Of a DNA stretch of 46,553 nucleotides, positions 9,324-18,219 are shown piece after piece. Position 1 is the first letter of the stretch. Every line of letters begins with the position of its first letter. The notes beneath the pieces are model-generated. The model was not told where the DNA came from. It searched no databases and saw nothing but the letters and a program-made list of their open reading frames with translations. The stretch comes from an uncultured Rhizobiaceae bacterium. GTDB taxonomy: Bacteria; Pseudomonadota; Alphaproteobacteria; Rhizobiales; Rhizobiaceae. The position numbers and the translations under genes were made by a program. The stretch covers positions 1-46,553 of the forward strand of contig CAMYMG010000103.1 of NCBI GenBank assembly GCA_947259295.1. The letters are read 5' to 3'.

Positions 9324-9962
9324 TTACCCACGAACGCCTACCGGAGAAGTGGGGTCCGGAACACAACGCTTTGCCCGCGCCTTCCCTATCAGAGCATCCA
9401 CGTCCTTCTGCTTCTCACGACACCCCGCGCCCTTGATACTTCTGCCCAGCGTAACGACTTTGCTTTGGTTGCGACAATGGTCATCGGAGAGCAGCCTTTG
9501 CATATCGGCTATGGTGTCGGCAACGGCGGCACACGCGGCGGGACTATCTTTAGCCTTCCATCCCGAGCCACGAGATACAATGGAGCAACTTATAGTCGCC
9601 TTCCATTGATTGCTTGTTGCCGTAACGGAACAGCTATTGTCCTTGATGCGAGCTACAATTTTAGATCTAAATCCAGTCGATTGCTTCGCCGTATAGGTAA
9701 ATCCGGTTCTATCAATTACGACAGACACTTCATCTCTTACCCCGGCTCTGTTGGTTACCTGTATCACTTTGTTGTAAAGCGTAGGAATACCCTCGATGGC
9801 CACTGCGCCGTCCATCATAGTAACATTGGTAGAGTGAGAGTAACTCTTCTTCGCTCCAGAGTGAACTGTTGTCCAATTCCATCGCATCTTCGTGTCGACA
9901 AAGTCCTCCGCCATCGCGGCGCTACAGAGGACAATGTATGTACATACTAGGAAAATGCGCAT
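9324..9962 (-). CDS. Exported six-cysteine protein, paralogue of the 5502-6194 gene
   Basis: From ATG 9962 the product is 212 residues with a short signal peptide (MRIFLVCTYIVLCSAAMAED, cleavage after AMA). GGAG lies upstream of the ATG at moderate distance. A beta-rich domain contains a cysteine pair 14 residues apart (DNSC...TISC). A helical tail has four cysteines, including SIKGAGC followed 18 residues later by KRCVPD, and ends GVRG. All these points recur in the 5502-6194 product although overall identity is low. Two diverged copies in one element suggest either an old duplication or a paired function, for example an exported inhibitor or toxin family. No enzyme motif is seen. Confidence 0.68.
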   Translation of the reverse strand: MRIFLVCTYIVLCSAAMAEDFVDTKMRWNWTTVHSGAKKSYSHSTNVTMMDGAVAIEGIPTLYNKVIQVTNRAGVRDEVSVVIDRTGFTYTAKQSTGFRSKIVARIKDNSCSVTATSNQWKATISCSIVSRGSGWKAKDSPAACAAVADTIADMQRLLSDDHCRNQSKVVTLGRSIKGAGCREKQKDVDALIGKARAKRCVPDPTSPVGVRG

Positions 9963-10203
9963 GATCCCCACTCCTCTCTGGCTTGGCTTAGGCCCGACAT
10001 TACCCATATGAACCAGCAACCAGACCGCAGAATGGTTGCTTTCGGCGTTGTTGGCAACATTCTCTGCCCAAGATCCGCCCAAGAGCCCTTCATCATGAGC
10101 CAAGGCGCGCCGCGAAAGGGTAGATGGATCGGATTGGTGGCCACCAAGACGCACCTCTGCCGGGGCTTTGGCTACAACGCATGACAAACGGACGTCTCAC
10201 GCC

Positions 10204-10630
10204 GGCGCATGATTAGGCGGCGGCGGCAACTGCGCGATCAGCCGCTGGATCTCTGCAAACAGCATCCTCGGCACGGCCACGTCGGCCATCTGGAAGGCGC
10301 TATAGCGGCCATGGCGGACGAGCTGGCACCAAGCTTGACCAGTTTCTCCCGCAGCGTGGTCAGCGTCCAGTGCTTGACCTCTTTCGGCAAGGCCGGGTCC
10401 GCATGAAGTTGCTCATAGTGTACGCCAATGCGTGAAGCTGGAGGCGAACCACGTTGTTGCGGAATTTGTGGCATTACAGCCGCGAGCACTTGTTGGCGTT
10501 CTTGCTCCCTTTGATGTGCTGTTCCGCCGTCCCACGGTGATTGTAAAGTGCCACCAACCGCTCAGCCGTCCAAGACGGGTGGACTGTTCTTGTAGCCGAA
10601 TTCTGGCCTTGAAATCGGGGCGGGGTTAGG
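10204..10630 (-). pseudogene. Decayed IS1380-type transposase, C-terminal part
   Basis: Read on the minus strand, pieces in different frames match the end of IS1380-family transposases: LVALYNHRGTAEQHIKGSKN, then a stop, then CHKFRNNVVRLQLHALAYTM, then a frame change to LPKEVKHWTLTTLREKLVKL. Remnants equivalent to the usual C-terminal AEVAVPR...F..IL..ID segment follow. At least one stop and two frameshifts make it inactive, and the N-terminal catalytic part is missing. It ends about 50 bases before the middle att repeat at 10683, so it sits at the very edge of element A. Confidence 0.7.
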
Positions 10631-10682
10631 TCGGGGGTTTAAATCACAAAATCAAGAATATCGCAATTAAATCAATGCGATT

Positions 10683-10699
10683 TGGCGGAGAGGGTGGGA
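10683..10699. repeat. att-like direct repeat, middle copy (junction of elements A and B)
   Basis: TGGCGGAGAGGGTGGGA is identical over 17 bases to the 3' end of the tRNA-Ser gene at 24288-24304. Identity breaks at the next base on both sides, so this is not a tRNA gene but an attachment-site scar. It divides the two integrase-bearing segments. Confidence 0.75.
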
Positions 10700-10770
10700 G
10701 AAGGTTCCATTTTTTCCGAGTATAGCAATATCAAGCAGTTGAGCCTCATTTCTCCGATAGCTCACACCGA

Positions 10771-10794
10771 TTTTGTACCACTAAAATGTACCAC
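10771..10794. promoter_or_regulatory. Paired integrase arm-type site candidates
   Basis: TTTTGTACCAC at 10771-10781 is followed by TGTACCAC at 10787-10794. The first 11 bases recur exactly at 24214-24224, just inside the other end of element B and just upstream of its integrase gene. Placement inside both ends is what is expected of arm-type binding sites of a tyrosine recombinase. No binding evidence is available. Confidence 0.45.
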
Positions 10795-11071
10795 GGTGTC
10801 AAAATAGTGCTGTCGCGGTGCCACACACGCATCAAGGCAGCCTACATTGGAGATAGCCTCTCCACGCACTCCCGATCGGGATCATGGTGATTGGGTGTTT
10901 CCTAGAACGGTTGTCATCTCTGGCGCGATCTGGGCACAGTTTGACGGGCTCTGGCCTCCGTAGGGATGCGGCCACCGCCTAGGGACAAAAGTCCTCCACC
11001 CCTGCGCCGCTGCCGCCTTGTATCGAGCCCGTTTCCAAGTTCGCCCGAGAACTGACCGTCAAAGACAGAAC

Positions 11072-12025
11072 TCAACCCGGCCACTGGGTTGATGCGATCT
11101 TGAGTGAAGCCAGCATGGGCTGCCAGTTCTTCCATATTTCGTCAGGGTTCCACCACGGCAACGGGTGTGCAGTCATGTGCTTGCGAAACTTGGTACGGCG
11201 CTCCTTTTTCAGCAGTGCCAGTGCATCCTTCAGCCCGCGTACCTGAACGCTATCACCGAACATGCTCCAAAGCCCCTCGTCTACGCCAACGGGCGCGGCA
11301 GGCATGTTTTTTGTGAGCACCATACCGGCAAAGGGGTTCGGCAAGCTCGATAGAGCATGAAGTTTCATGCCGCCGAGGCTCACTAGCCGTCGCTCGATAC
11401 GCACTACTGACACTCCGTCCCAGCTTTGCCCCTTGCTCAGGCGCTTTGTCTTACGATTGTAAATCAGGGTCTGGTTGCCCTTTGGCTTGCCGTACGCAAC
11501 GTTTTGGAGAACCCCGTTAAGCGTCCACCTTGTGGTGGTGCTGGCCTGCTTCGGCAGGAATTGGAAGCCATCCATTCTCACTCCGGGCAGATCGACCGTA
11601 ACATCAATACGTGTCACGTGAGCGTAGCTCGCGACATACTCCCATCCGCCCGGCACGATCATCATCATAGCCGCATGCAGTTCCGCCATGCCCATTGGGC
11701 CAAGATCAACGGGAACGAACTCCAGCCGTATGCGCTCCACTTTTTTGGAACTCTTGCCGTAGGCTACCTGAAGTAGCGGCAGGCGTTTGAAATCGACTAT
11801 AGAGGGTAGGAGGACCCGCTTGCCTATTTGGAAGCCTGTTCCCTTGGAGCCGTTTGCCCACAGAGTGTGATCATCCAGCGTTTGAAAGAGCGCCATATAG
11901 ATTTCATGGGCCGTCTCATCCGTATGCGGTTTGAGGACGATGCTAATCTTGTCAATGAAGGGGCTATTCGGGAGGGTTTCGGTCTTGTTAGACGGCGGCT
12001 TCTTCTTAGTAATTGTGACAGCCAT
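11072..12025 (-). CDS. Putative replication initiation factor (Rep_trans/rolling-circle-like)
   Basis: The 317-residue protein has features seen in rolling-circle initiators of the Rep_trans type. These are a hydrophobic strand ending in V-T-R139-I-D141-V-T-V-D, a later strand with LIYNRKTKR (Y189, N190, K192), and a following SVVRIERRL. This matches the family order 'RIDxxxD ... YNK ... RxE'. The metal and nucleophile residues cannot be assigned with confidence, and the match is by eye only. If correct it would nick the element's origin and could let the excised circle replicate. The gene is divergent from the restriction-methylation gene, with 238 bases between. The ATG at 12025 has AGAGG about 10 bases upstream. 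Confidence 0.5.
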   Translation of the reverse strand: MAVTITKKKPPSNKTETLPNSPFIDKISIVLKPHTDETAHEIYMALFQTLDDHTLWANGSKGTGFQIGKRVLLPSIVDFKRLPLLQVAYGKSSKKVERIRLEFVPVDLGPMGMAELHAAMMMIVPGGWEYVASYAHVTRIDVTVDLPGVRMDGFQFLPKQASTTTRWTLNGVLQNVAYGKPKGNQTLIYNRKTKRLSKGQSWDGVSVVRIERRLVSLGGMKLHALSSLPNPFAGMVLTKNMPAAPVGVDEGLWSMFGDSVQVRGLKDALALLKKERRTKFRKHMTAHPLPWWNPDEIWKNWQPMLASLKIASTQWPG

Positions 12026-12263
12026 CTCGTCGGGCCTCTTCTGCCAATGTGCGCTGTACGCGACGCTTGCAGAAGAAGTAGAGGTTCGGGATTAACATCC
12101 AGCGAACACCAGAAGTATAGCTGATCCGGCGGTGGGCGCAATCTGCAGATCAATTTAGTGGACTAAGACGCGACCCACACTCCGGTGGACGCCGCACGAT
12201 AGCTGGTTTGATCCGTGGCCGAGCTAAGCTAACAAGGGCATACGGTAATCACAGGGGGATCGA

Positions 12264-15200
12264 TTGGTATCAGGCGCGTTTCAGGGGAGCCTATTCTCGA
12301 ACGATCTTGTTGAGGGCTCTATCTCTGGGTTTGCCGACTGGATTTCGGTCACAGATGCGGACGCGGCAGCATTCCGTAAGGAACTTGCGGCGGTCTTCTC
12401 ACGGTTCCCGACAGCACAGACCCCAAACGAAACACAGACCGAGGACGACCTGATCTGGCGTGTGCTCGCCAGCCTTGGCTGGAGCGAACATCTTCGCCAG
12501 CAGAACCTCACAACCCGTGGTCGCGATGACGTGCCTGACGGCGTTCTGTACGTGGACGCCGCTGCGAAAGATCGAGCAATCGCGCACGCGGAGGAATGGA
12601 GGCGGTACGAATTTGGCGCGGCCATTGTGGAGAGCAAGCGCTGGAACCGGCCCCTCGACCGTCGTTCCGAGCAGCGCAGTGAGGTCACGGCTCCCTCGAC
12701 GCAGATGCTGCGTTATCTGCGGCGTGTCGATGACCTGACAAATGGTGGAGTGCGCTGGGGCGTACTGACCAATGGTGCTCGCTGGCGTCTCTATTACTCA
12801 GGTGCCCGGTCTGTATCCGAGCAATTCTTCGAGATTGACCTAGCTGCCGTATTGGGCGTTCCCGGCTACAACGAGGGTCTCTTTGCCCTGACACCAGATG
12901 AACAGGTGCATTGGCTGAGGGTCTTCCATCTCATTTTCAGGCGCGAGGCATTTCTGCCGGGGCCGGATCATCGAACTTTTCATCAGCGGGCACTGGATGA
13001 GGGGCGCTTCTATGAAGAGCGCGTCGCCCAGAATTTGTCTGATCTGGTGTTCGGCACTGTGTTTCCAGCTCTGGCACAGGGTATTGCTCAAGCTGAACCC
13101 GCCGCTGATTTGGAGGAAGTCAGGAACGCGGCGCTAATCCTTCTCTATCGCCTGCTGTTCATCCTCTATGCCGAGGACAGAGACCTCCTTCCAACTCGCG
13201 ATCCTCGCTATGACGACTACGGCCTGCGTGAGCGGGTACGGCTCGACGTTGGCAGGCGAATGGATGCTGGCGACACGTTTTCGCAAACAGCAGCCCGCTA
13301 CTGGAACGTAATCGACGATCTGTGTCGAGCTATCGACGGCGGCGATGTCAGCATAGGGCTGCCTCCATACAACGGAGGACTGTTCAGCACGGAGAATACG
13401 CCGCTGCTCGACAGGATAAGGCTAGGTGATGCGCTGATTGCGTCGGTCATCGACGCTCTTTCCTTCAATCAGATTGATGGGCATCGCCGGTACATCAATT
13501 ACCGCGACCTGAGCGTGCAGCAGCTGGGGTCGATCTACGAGCGCCTACTTGAGCATGAAGTCGTGCGGGAGGACGGCGTGGTCCACGTCCGCCCCGACAT
13601 CTTCGCCCGCAAGGGATCAGGCAGCTATTATACGCCGGACGACCTCGTCGTCCTCGTCCTCGACGAGACGCTGGGCCCGTTGGTCTCCCGCCAGATGCGT
13701 GAGTTCGAGGCTAAGATAGATGAACTGGACGCGCTTCCCTCTAGCAGCAGGAGAATGGGCTCTCTGACCCGCCTCGATCCGGCGATGCGGCTTTTGGAAC
13801 TGAAGATTTGCGATCCCGCCATGGGGTCCGGCCACTTCCTTGTCAGTCTCGTGGATAAGCTGGCCGATTACATCATCGAAGCGATGGCCGAGGCTGAGGT
13901 TTCTGTGACGTGGGGGGACTACATTTCGCCACTTGCTGAACGTATCGAGGCTATTCGCAACACCATCATGGGTAACGCCGAAGCGCGAGGCTGGAGTGTC
14001 GATGAGGACCAGCTTGACGACCGCCACATCATTCGGCGCATGGTTCTCAAACGCTGTGTCTACGGTGTGGACAAGAACCCGATGGCAGTCGAACTCGCCA
14101 AGGTGGCCTTGTGGCTTCACACGTTCACGGTCGGAGCGCCGTTAAGTTTCCTTGACCATCATCTGCGTGCTGGTGACAGCCTGTTCGGATCATGGGTGAG
14201 AGCAGGTATAGAAAAGGTCGAGCGCTACGGCTCGCCACTTGTTCTGCATGGACCTATCCGAGCTGCAGTCCAGTCTGCAGCCCAGATGCAGCTAGTAGAA
14301 GGACTGACCGACGCCGAAATCGCAGAGGCAGAGCGGTCGTCGCAGATATTCGACCAGATCACCGACATGACCGGACCCCTCGCCGCACTCTTGTCGTTCA
14401 TCCACGCGCTGGACTGGCTGGGCCTTCGCGGGCGCGACAATCTCACCCTCATCCAGAGTTTCTTCGATGGTCAATTTGGCGATCCCGTCCGCATACTCCT
14501 ACATCGCGAGGAGTTGAGGGCCGGACGCGACAGCGAGCAATTCGGTCGCATCCTGCGTGACGCTCGGGAATTGATCGATGAGGAACGGTTCCTGCACTGG
14601 CAAGTCGCCTTCCCCGGCATATGGACCGGCTGGGAGGCAGATGGGCTCACTGGCGGCTTCGATGCCGTTGTGGGCAATCCACCATGGGACCGGATCAAGC
14701 TGCAACAGGTCGAGTGGTTCGCCGCTCGCAGGCGTGAAATCGCGCTCGTCCAACGCGCGTCAGACCGCAAGCGGATGATCGACGCACTCGTCGAAGTAGG
14801 GGACCCACTGGCGGCTGACTTTGCTAAGGCCAGTAATAGGGCTGAAACTTCCGCCCGCATGGCTAGCGACGGTGGCGATTATCCGCTGCTGTCAGGTGGC
14901 GACATCAACCTCTATTCACTGTTCGTTGAACGGGCAATGAAGCTGGTAAAGCCGGACGGTATGGTTGGATTGCTCACGCCGTCCGGCATTGCGTCGGACA
15001 AGACCGCCTCGACCTTCTTCAAGGGGGTGGCAACCGAGGGGCGGCTGAAGGCGCTCTACGACTTCGAAAACCGACGCACTCGCTATGCGCTTCCCCCATT
15101 CTTTCCTGCTGTCGATAGCCGGTTCAAGTTCTGCGTATTTGTCGCCAGCCCGACACCGACCCCGCAGCCCGCCCTTTGCGCTTTCTTCCTTCAGGCTGTG

Positions 15201-16340
15201 ACGGAATTGGCAGACCCGGACACCTGCTTCCGCTTAACCGCCGAGGACTTTGCCAGCGTGAACCCCAATACGGGCACAGCTCCGATCTTCCGATCACGTC
15301 GCGACGCCGATCTGACTATTGCGATCTATGGTCGGTTGCCGGTGCTGGTGGACCGTTCGGGCGACGAGACGGTCATGGCATGGCCAGTGCGCTACATGAC
15401 TATGTTCCACATGACCAATGATAGTGGGCTGTTCCGTACCCGCGCTGAACTGGAGGAGCGTGAGGGCGCATTCCACGTGGGCGGAAATCTGTTTCGGAGC
15501 GCCGAGGGCGATTGGGTCCCGCTCTATGTCGGCCGCATGGTCCATATTTACGATCATCGCGCTGCCTCAGTGCGTGTCAACGAGGCGAACCTGCACAACG
15601 CCGCATTGAGCGGAGAGGTTACGTCGGAGGAAAAGGCTGATCCATCTTTTGTCCCGACACCACAATTCTGGGTTCCGGCGGCGGCGGTGAACCTTCCGCA
15701 GGGCATTAACTGGACCATCGCATTCCGCGACATCGCCCGTGCCACCGATGTGCGCACGATGATCTGCGCGGCAGTCCCGCCGGTTGGGTTCGGCAATACT
15801 GCACCACTGATTTTGCCGAGTGACGACGAAAGCTCCTTGGGGCCCGAATTGCTCGCCAATTTCGCGTCCATCTGTCTCGATTATGTCGTTCGCCAAAAGG
15901 CACAGAGCACCCACCTCAACTGGTATATCGTGGAGCAGCTCCCTGTCGTGCCGCCGGAAACCTACCAGCAAGTTCGCTATGGCCAGAAGACAGCGGGCGA
16001 GATCGTCCGCGAAACCGTGCTCGAACTTACGTACACAGCCAACGACATGAGTGGCTTTGCGCGAGACCTTGGCTACGTGGAGGACGATGGCAGCGTGAAG
16101 CCGCCCTTCCACTGGGACGAGGAGCGTCGCCTGCATCTGCGGGCCAAGCTCGACGCTTTGTATTTCCATCTCTACGGCATCACCAGCCGCGATGACGTGC
16201 GCTACGTCTACTCGACATTTCCCATCATTGAGCGCGAGGAGATGGCCGTGTGGGGCAGCTATCGTTCCCGCGAACTATGCCTCGCCTACATAAACGCGCT
16301 GACTGCTGGACACCCGGACGCGGATGTCGATAGTGACTAA
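12264..16340 (+). CDS. Eco57I-like (type IIG) restriction-modification protein: nuclease and adenine methylase
   Basis: At 1358 residues this looks like a one-protein R-M enzyme. Residues 85-150 fit a PD-(D/E)XK nuclease: P91-D92, E123-S-K125 and Q147 (STQMLRY), followed by WGVLTNGARWRLYY, typical of type I/IIG nuclease domains. The methylase has SAM motif I at D517 (DPAMGSGHF) and catalytic motif IV at N805 (NPPW), which marks N6-adenine methylation. About 290 residues lie between the two motifs. The C-terminal 450 residues would hold target recognition. Translation begins at TTG 12264 after AGGGGGA. The DUF262/HNH gene follows 38 bases later, so they probably form one operon. A methylase acting alone is possible if the nuclease is inactive. 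BREX PglX is unlikely since no other BREX genes are present. Confidence 0.85.
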   Translation: MVSGAFQGSLFSNDLVEGSISGFADWISVTDADAAAFRKELAAVFSRFPTAQTPNETQTEDDLIWRVLASLGWSEHLRQQNLTTRGRDDVPDGVLYVDAAAKDRAIAHAEEWRRYEFGAAIVESKRWNRPLDRRSEQRSEVTAPSTQMLRYLRRVDDLTNGGVRWGVLTNGARWRLYYSGARSVSEQFFEIDLAAVLGVPGYNEGLFALTPDEQVHWLRVFHLIFRREAFLPGPDHRTFHQRALDEGRFYEERVAQNLSDLVFGTVFPALAQGIAQAEPAADLEEVRNAALILLYRLLFILYAEDRDLLPTRDPRYDDYGLRERVRLDVGRRMDAGDTFSQTAARYWNVIDDLCRAIDGGDVSIGLPPYNGGLFSTENTPLLDRIRLGDALIASVIDALSFNQIDGHRRYINYRDLSVQQLGSIYERLLEHEVVREDGVVHVRPDIFARKGSGSYYTPDDLVVLVLDETLGPLVSRQMREFEAKIDELDALPSSSRRMGSLTRLDPAMRLLELKICDPAMGSGHFLVSLVDKLADYIIEAMAEAEVSVTWGDYISPLAERIEAIRNTIMGNAEARGWSVDEDQLDDRHIIRRMVLKRCVYGVDKNPMAVELAKVALWLHTFTVGAPLSFLDHHLRAGDSLFGSWVRAGIEKVERYGSPLVLHGPIRAAVQSAAQMQLVEGLTDAEIAEAERSSQIFDQITDMTGPLAALLSFIHALDWLGLRGRDNLTLIQSFFDGQFGDPVRILLHREELRAGRDSEQFGRILRDARELIDEERFLHWQVAFPGIWTGWEADGLTGGFDAVVGNPPWDRIKLQQVEWFAARRREIALVQRASDRKRMIDALVEVGDPLAADFAKASNRAETSARMASDGGDYPLLSGGDINLYSLFVERAMKLVKPDGMVGLLTPSGIASDKTASTFFKGVATEGRLKALYDFENRRTRYALPPFFPAVDSRFKFCVFVASPTPTPQPALCAFFLQAVTELADPDTCFRLTAEDFASVNPNTGTAPIFRSRRDADLTIAIYGRLPVLVDRSGDETVMAWPVRYMTMFHMTNDSGLFRTRAELEEREGAFHVGGNLFRSAEGDWVPLYVGRMVHIYDHRAASVRVNEANLHNAALSGEVTSEEKADPSFVPTPQFWVPAAAVNLPQGINWTIAFRDIARATDVRTMICAAVPPVGFGNTAPLILPSDDESSLGPELLANFASICLDYVVRQKAQSTHLNWYIVEQLPVVPPETYQQVRYGQKTAGEIVRETVLELTYTANDMSGFARDLGYVEDDGSVKPPFHWDEERRLHLRAKLDALYFHLYGITSRDDVRYVYSTFPIIEREEMAVWGSYRSRELCLAYINALTAGHPDADVDSD

Positions 16341-16378
16341 ATCTTTGACGTTTTTTCATTAGTTATAGGGGACAGCAA

Positions 16379-18118
16379 GTGGCATATCAGACGCCGATCA
16401 CAGTTCGTGAAGCAATAGAAGCCATTTGGCAAAACCAGTACGTGTTGCCCGCAATTCAGCGCGAGTTCGTGTGGAAGCCTGAGCAGATTTGTCGGTTATT
16501 TGACAGCCTGATGCAGGGTTTCCCAGTTGGCTCTTTTCTATTCTGGAAGATTGAAAAGGCTACAACCGCCCAATTTACTTTTTATGGCTTCGTTCGCGAC
16601 TATCACGAACGGGACCAACCTTACTGCCCCCCTTTAGGTGCCGCTCCACAGGAGAGCGTCACAGCCGTTCTCGACGGCCAACAGAGGCTGACGGCTCTTA
16701 ACATCGGCCTACGCGGCTCAGTTGCAACGAAAGCGCCATATAAGCGGTGGAACAGCCCTGATGCGTTCCCAGTAACGCATCTGTATCTCGATCTTGGCTC
16801 GGCCCCCGATTTAGAAGAGAGGAATTTGGCCTACAGGTTCGAATTTTTGACTGAAGCGCAATCTAAAAGCTCATCGAATGGCCGCATTTGGTTTCGCGTT
16901 AGTGAAGTCTTTGACATGAAAGACCCGTACGCTGTTATCAGCTATCTCGGTCGAAACGACTTAGCAGCCAATCAGGGTGCTGTTGAAAAGCTCAGCCGCT
17001 TGCAGAAGGTTATCCACACCGACCCGGTGGTCGCGTACTACCAAGAAAAAGACCAAGAAATCGAGAAAGTACTCAACATTTTCATTCGTACCAACAGTGG
17101 TGGGACGGTCCTGTCCTATTCGGACTTACTCTTATCAATCGCAAGTTCCCAATGGCAGGATCGCGATGCACGGCAAGCGATCAGGACAGTCGTGGATGAG
17201 TTGAATGAAACGAGGCATGGCTTTAACTTCTCCAAAGATTTTGTGCTCAAAGCAGGGCTGATGATTGCCGACATTGGGAGCGTTGGTTTCAAGGTTGCAA
17301 ACTTCAACCGGGCCAATATGCAGGTCCTTGAGCAGGATTGGGATCGCATATCCAACGCTCTCAAACTGACTGCTGACCTTGTTGGATCGTTTGGTGTGTC
17401 TCGGGACAACCTAAGGGCCGACAGTTCACTGCTACCTATCGCTTACTATCTTTCGAAGAGGAACTTGGACTGGAGTTTCGTTACTGCGTCAGCTCACGCC
17501 GAGGACAGGAAGGTCATCAAGAGTTGGCTAATGCGTTCGCTAATTAAACCGGGCATTTGGGGCAGCGGGCTCGATGTGCTTCTTACGGACGTGCGAAAAG
17601 TCATAAGCAGCCACGCTTCATCGGGCTTCCCAGCAACCGAACTTGAAGCCGCAATGCGACTTAAGGGTAAGTCCTTGCGATTTTCAGACGAGGAGATCGA
17701 AGCACTGCTCGACCTCAAGTATGGGCACCGAGAGCTGTTTGGTTTGCTTACGCTGCTGTTTCCCTTCGTCGATACGGGCACGAACCATTTCCATATCGAC
17801 CATATCTTCCCCAAATCAGCTTTCCACACAAACGCGCTTCGTCGCGCAGGTATGGACGACGCCGCGATCGCTGATGCCCAGACGAAAAAAGAGCAAATGC
17901 CCAACCTACAACTTCTGCCCGGCATTCCCAATCAGGAAAAGGGCGCGATGCCCCCACTTCAATGGCTCGGGCAGCACGTGCCGGACTTGGCTACACAGCA
18001 AGATTACATCAGCAGGCATGGCCTCGAACACCTTGCGAATGATGTTTTGTCGTTTTCCGGCTTTTTTGACGAACGACGCAATTGGCTCAAGAAAAAGCTG
18101 GTGGCCGTTCTTGCATAA
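16379..18118 (+). CDS. GmrSD-like DUF262 protein with C-terminal HNH (DUF1524-type) nuclease motif
   Basis: The 579-residue protein combines an N-terminal DUF262 ParB-like domain, with its DGQQR motif at 99-103 (LDGQQRLTAL) and an upstream QREFVW block, and a C-terminal HNH-type motif H472-I-D474-H475-IFPKS. GmrSD and related type IV enzymes have these two parts: DUF262 hydrolyses nucleotide, and the HNH domain cuts modified or foreign DNA. The start is GTG 16379 with AGGGGA 6 bases upstream. It lies directly behind the Eco57I-like gene. It could add restriction of modified phage DNA or be an obligate subunit of the system. Family assignment is firm; the joint function is inference. Confidence 0.85.
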   Translation: MAYQTPITVREAIEAIWQNQYVLPAIQREFVWKPEQICRLFDSLMQGFPVGSFLFWKIEKATTAQFTFYGFVRDYHERDQPYCPPLGAAPQESVTAVLDGQQRLTALNIGLRGSVATKAPYKRWNSPDAFPVTHLYLDLGSAPDLEERNLAYRFEFLTEAQSKSSSNGRIWFRVSEVFDMKDPYAVISYLGRNDLAANQGAVEKLSRLQKVIHTDPVVAYYQEKDQEIEKVLNIFIRTNSGGTVLSYSDLLLSIASSQWQDRDARQAIRTVVDELNETRHGFNFSKDFVLKAGLMIADIGSVGFKVANFNRANMQVLEQDWDRISNALKLTADLVGSFGVSRDNLRADSSLLPIAYYLSKRNLDWSFVTASAHAEDRKVIKSWLMRSLIKPGIWGSGLDVLLTDVRKVISSHASSGFPATELEAAMRLKGKSLRFSDEEIEALLDLKYGHRELFGLLTLLFPFVDTGTNHFHIDHIFPKSAFHTNALRRAGMDDAAIADAQTKKEQMPNLQLLPGIPNQEKGAMPPLQWLGQHVPDLATQQDYISRHGLEHLANDVLSFSGFFDERRNWLKKKLVAVLA

Positions 18119-18219
18119 GTTAGCGATACGAGGAGCAAATAGCTCCCCGCAGCGCGATCCGCTGGGCTCTGATAAGTGGTTGTTATCCCAATTGAGAATT
18201 TGAAAAAGTGTTTGGTAAA

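Larger units (their letters stand above)
931..10699. mobile_element. Integrative element A (distal of two tandem elements at tRNA-Ser)
   Basis: The region is bounded by two direct copies of the tRNA-Ser 3' end: 14 bases at 931-944 and 17 bases at 10683-10699. It contains a P4-type integrase 175 bases inside the left repeat, then an AlpA-like regulator, a primase and a DUF3631 ATPase, which is a common phage-satellite/integrative-element replication set. Cargo of exported proteins follows, with a decayed IS1380-type transposase at the right end. No capsid, tail or conjugation genes are seen, so it would need outside help or simple excision/integration to move. The left repeat is shorter and the integrase is at the end away from the tRNA, so the boundary call is inference. 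Confidence 0.55.
10631..11071. other. Junction of elements A and B with att repeat and arm-type sites
   Basis: No gene is supported here. It holds the inverted repeat ATCGCA/TGCGAT about 10 bases left of the middle att copy (10683). Two TGTACCAC-type motifs lie about 75-95 bases to the right of that copy. The part from about 10,900 to 11,071 is the downstream region of the minus-strand initiator-like gene. Confidence 0.5.

Noticed and set aside
9126..9950. 274-residue plus-strand frame
   Set aside because: It is antisense to the exported-protein gene at 9324-9962, which has a signal peptide and cysteine pattern matching its paralogue.
12006..12098. Minus-strand frame of 30 residues overlapping the start of the initiator-like gene
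   Set aside because: It is too short to judge, with no clear ribosome site; it could be a coupled leader peptide but nothing supports it beyond position.
12264..18118. BREX or DISARM system
   Set aside because: No BrxC, PglZ, BrxL, DrmA or DrmB-like genes are present; only the methylase family is shared.
18132..18146. GGAGC-AAATA-GCTCC hairpin between convergent genes
   Set aside because: A five-pair stem without a U-run is too weak to call a terminator.
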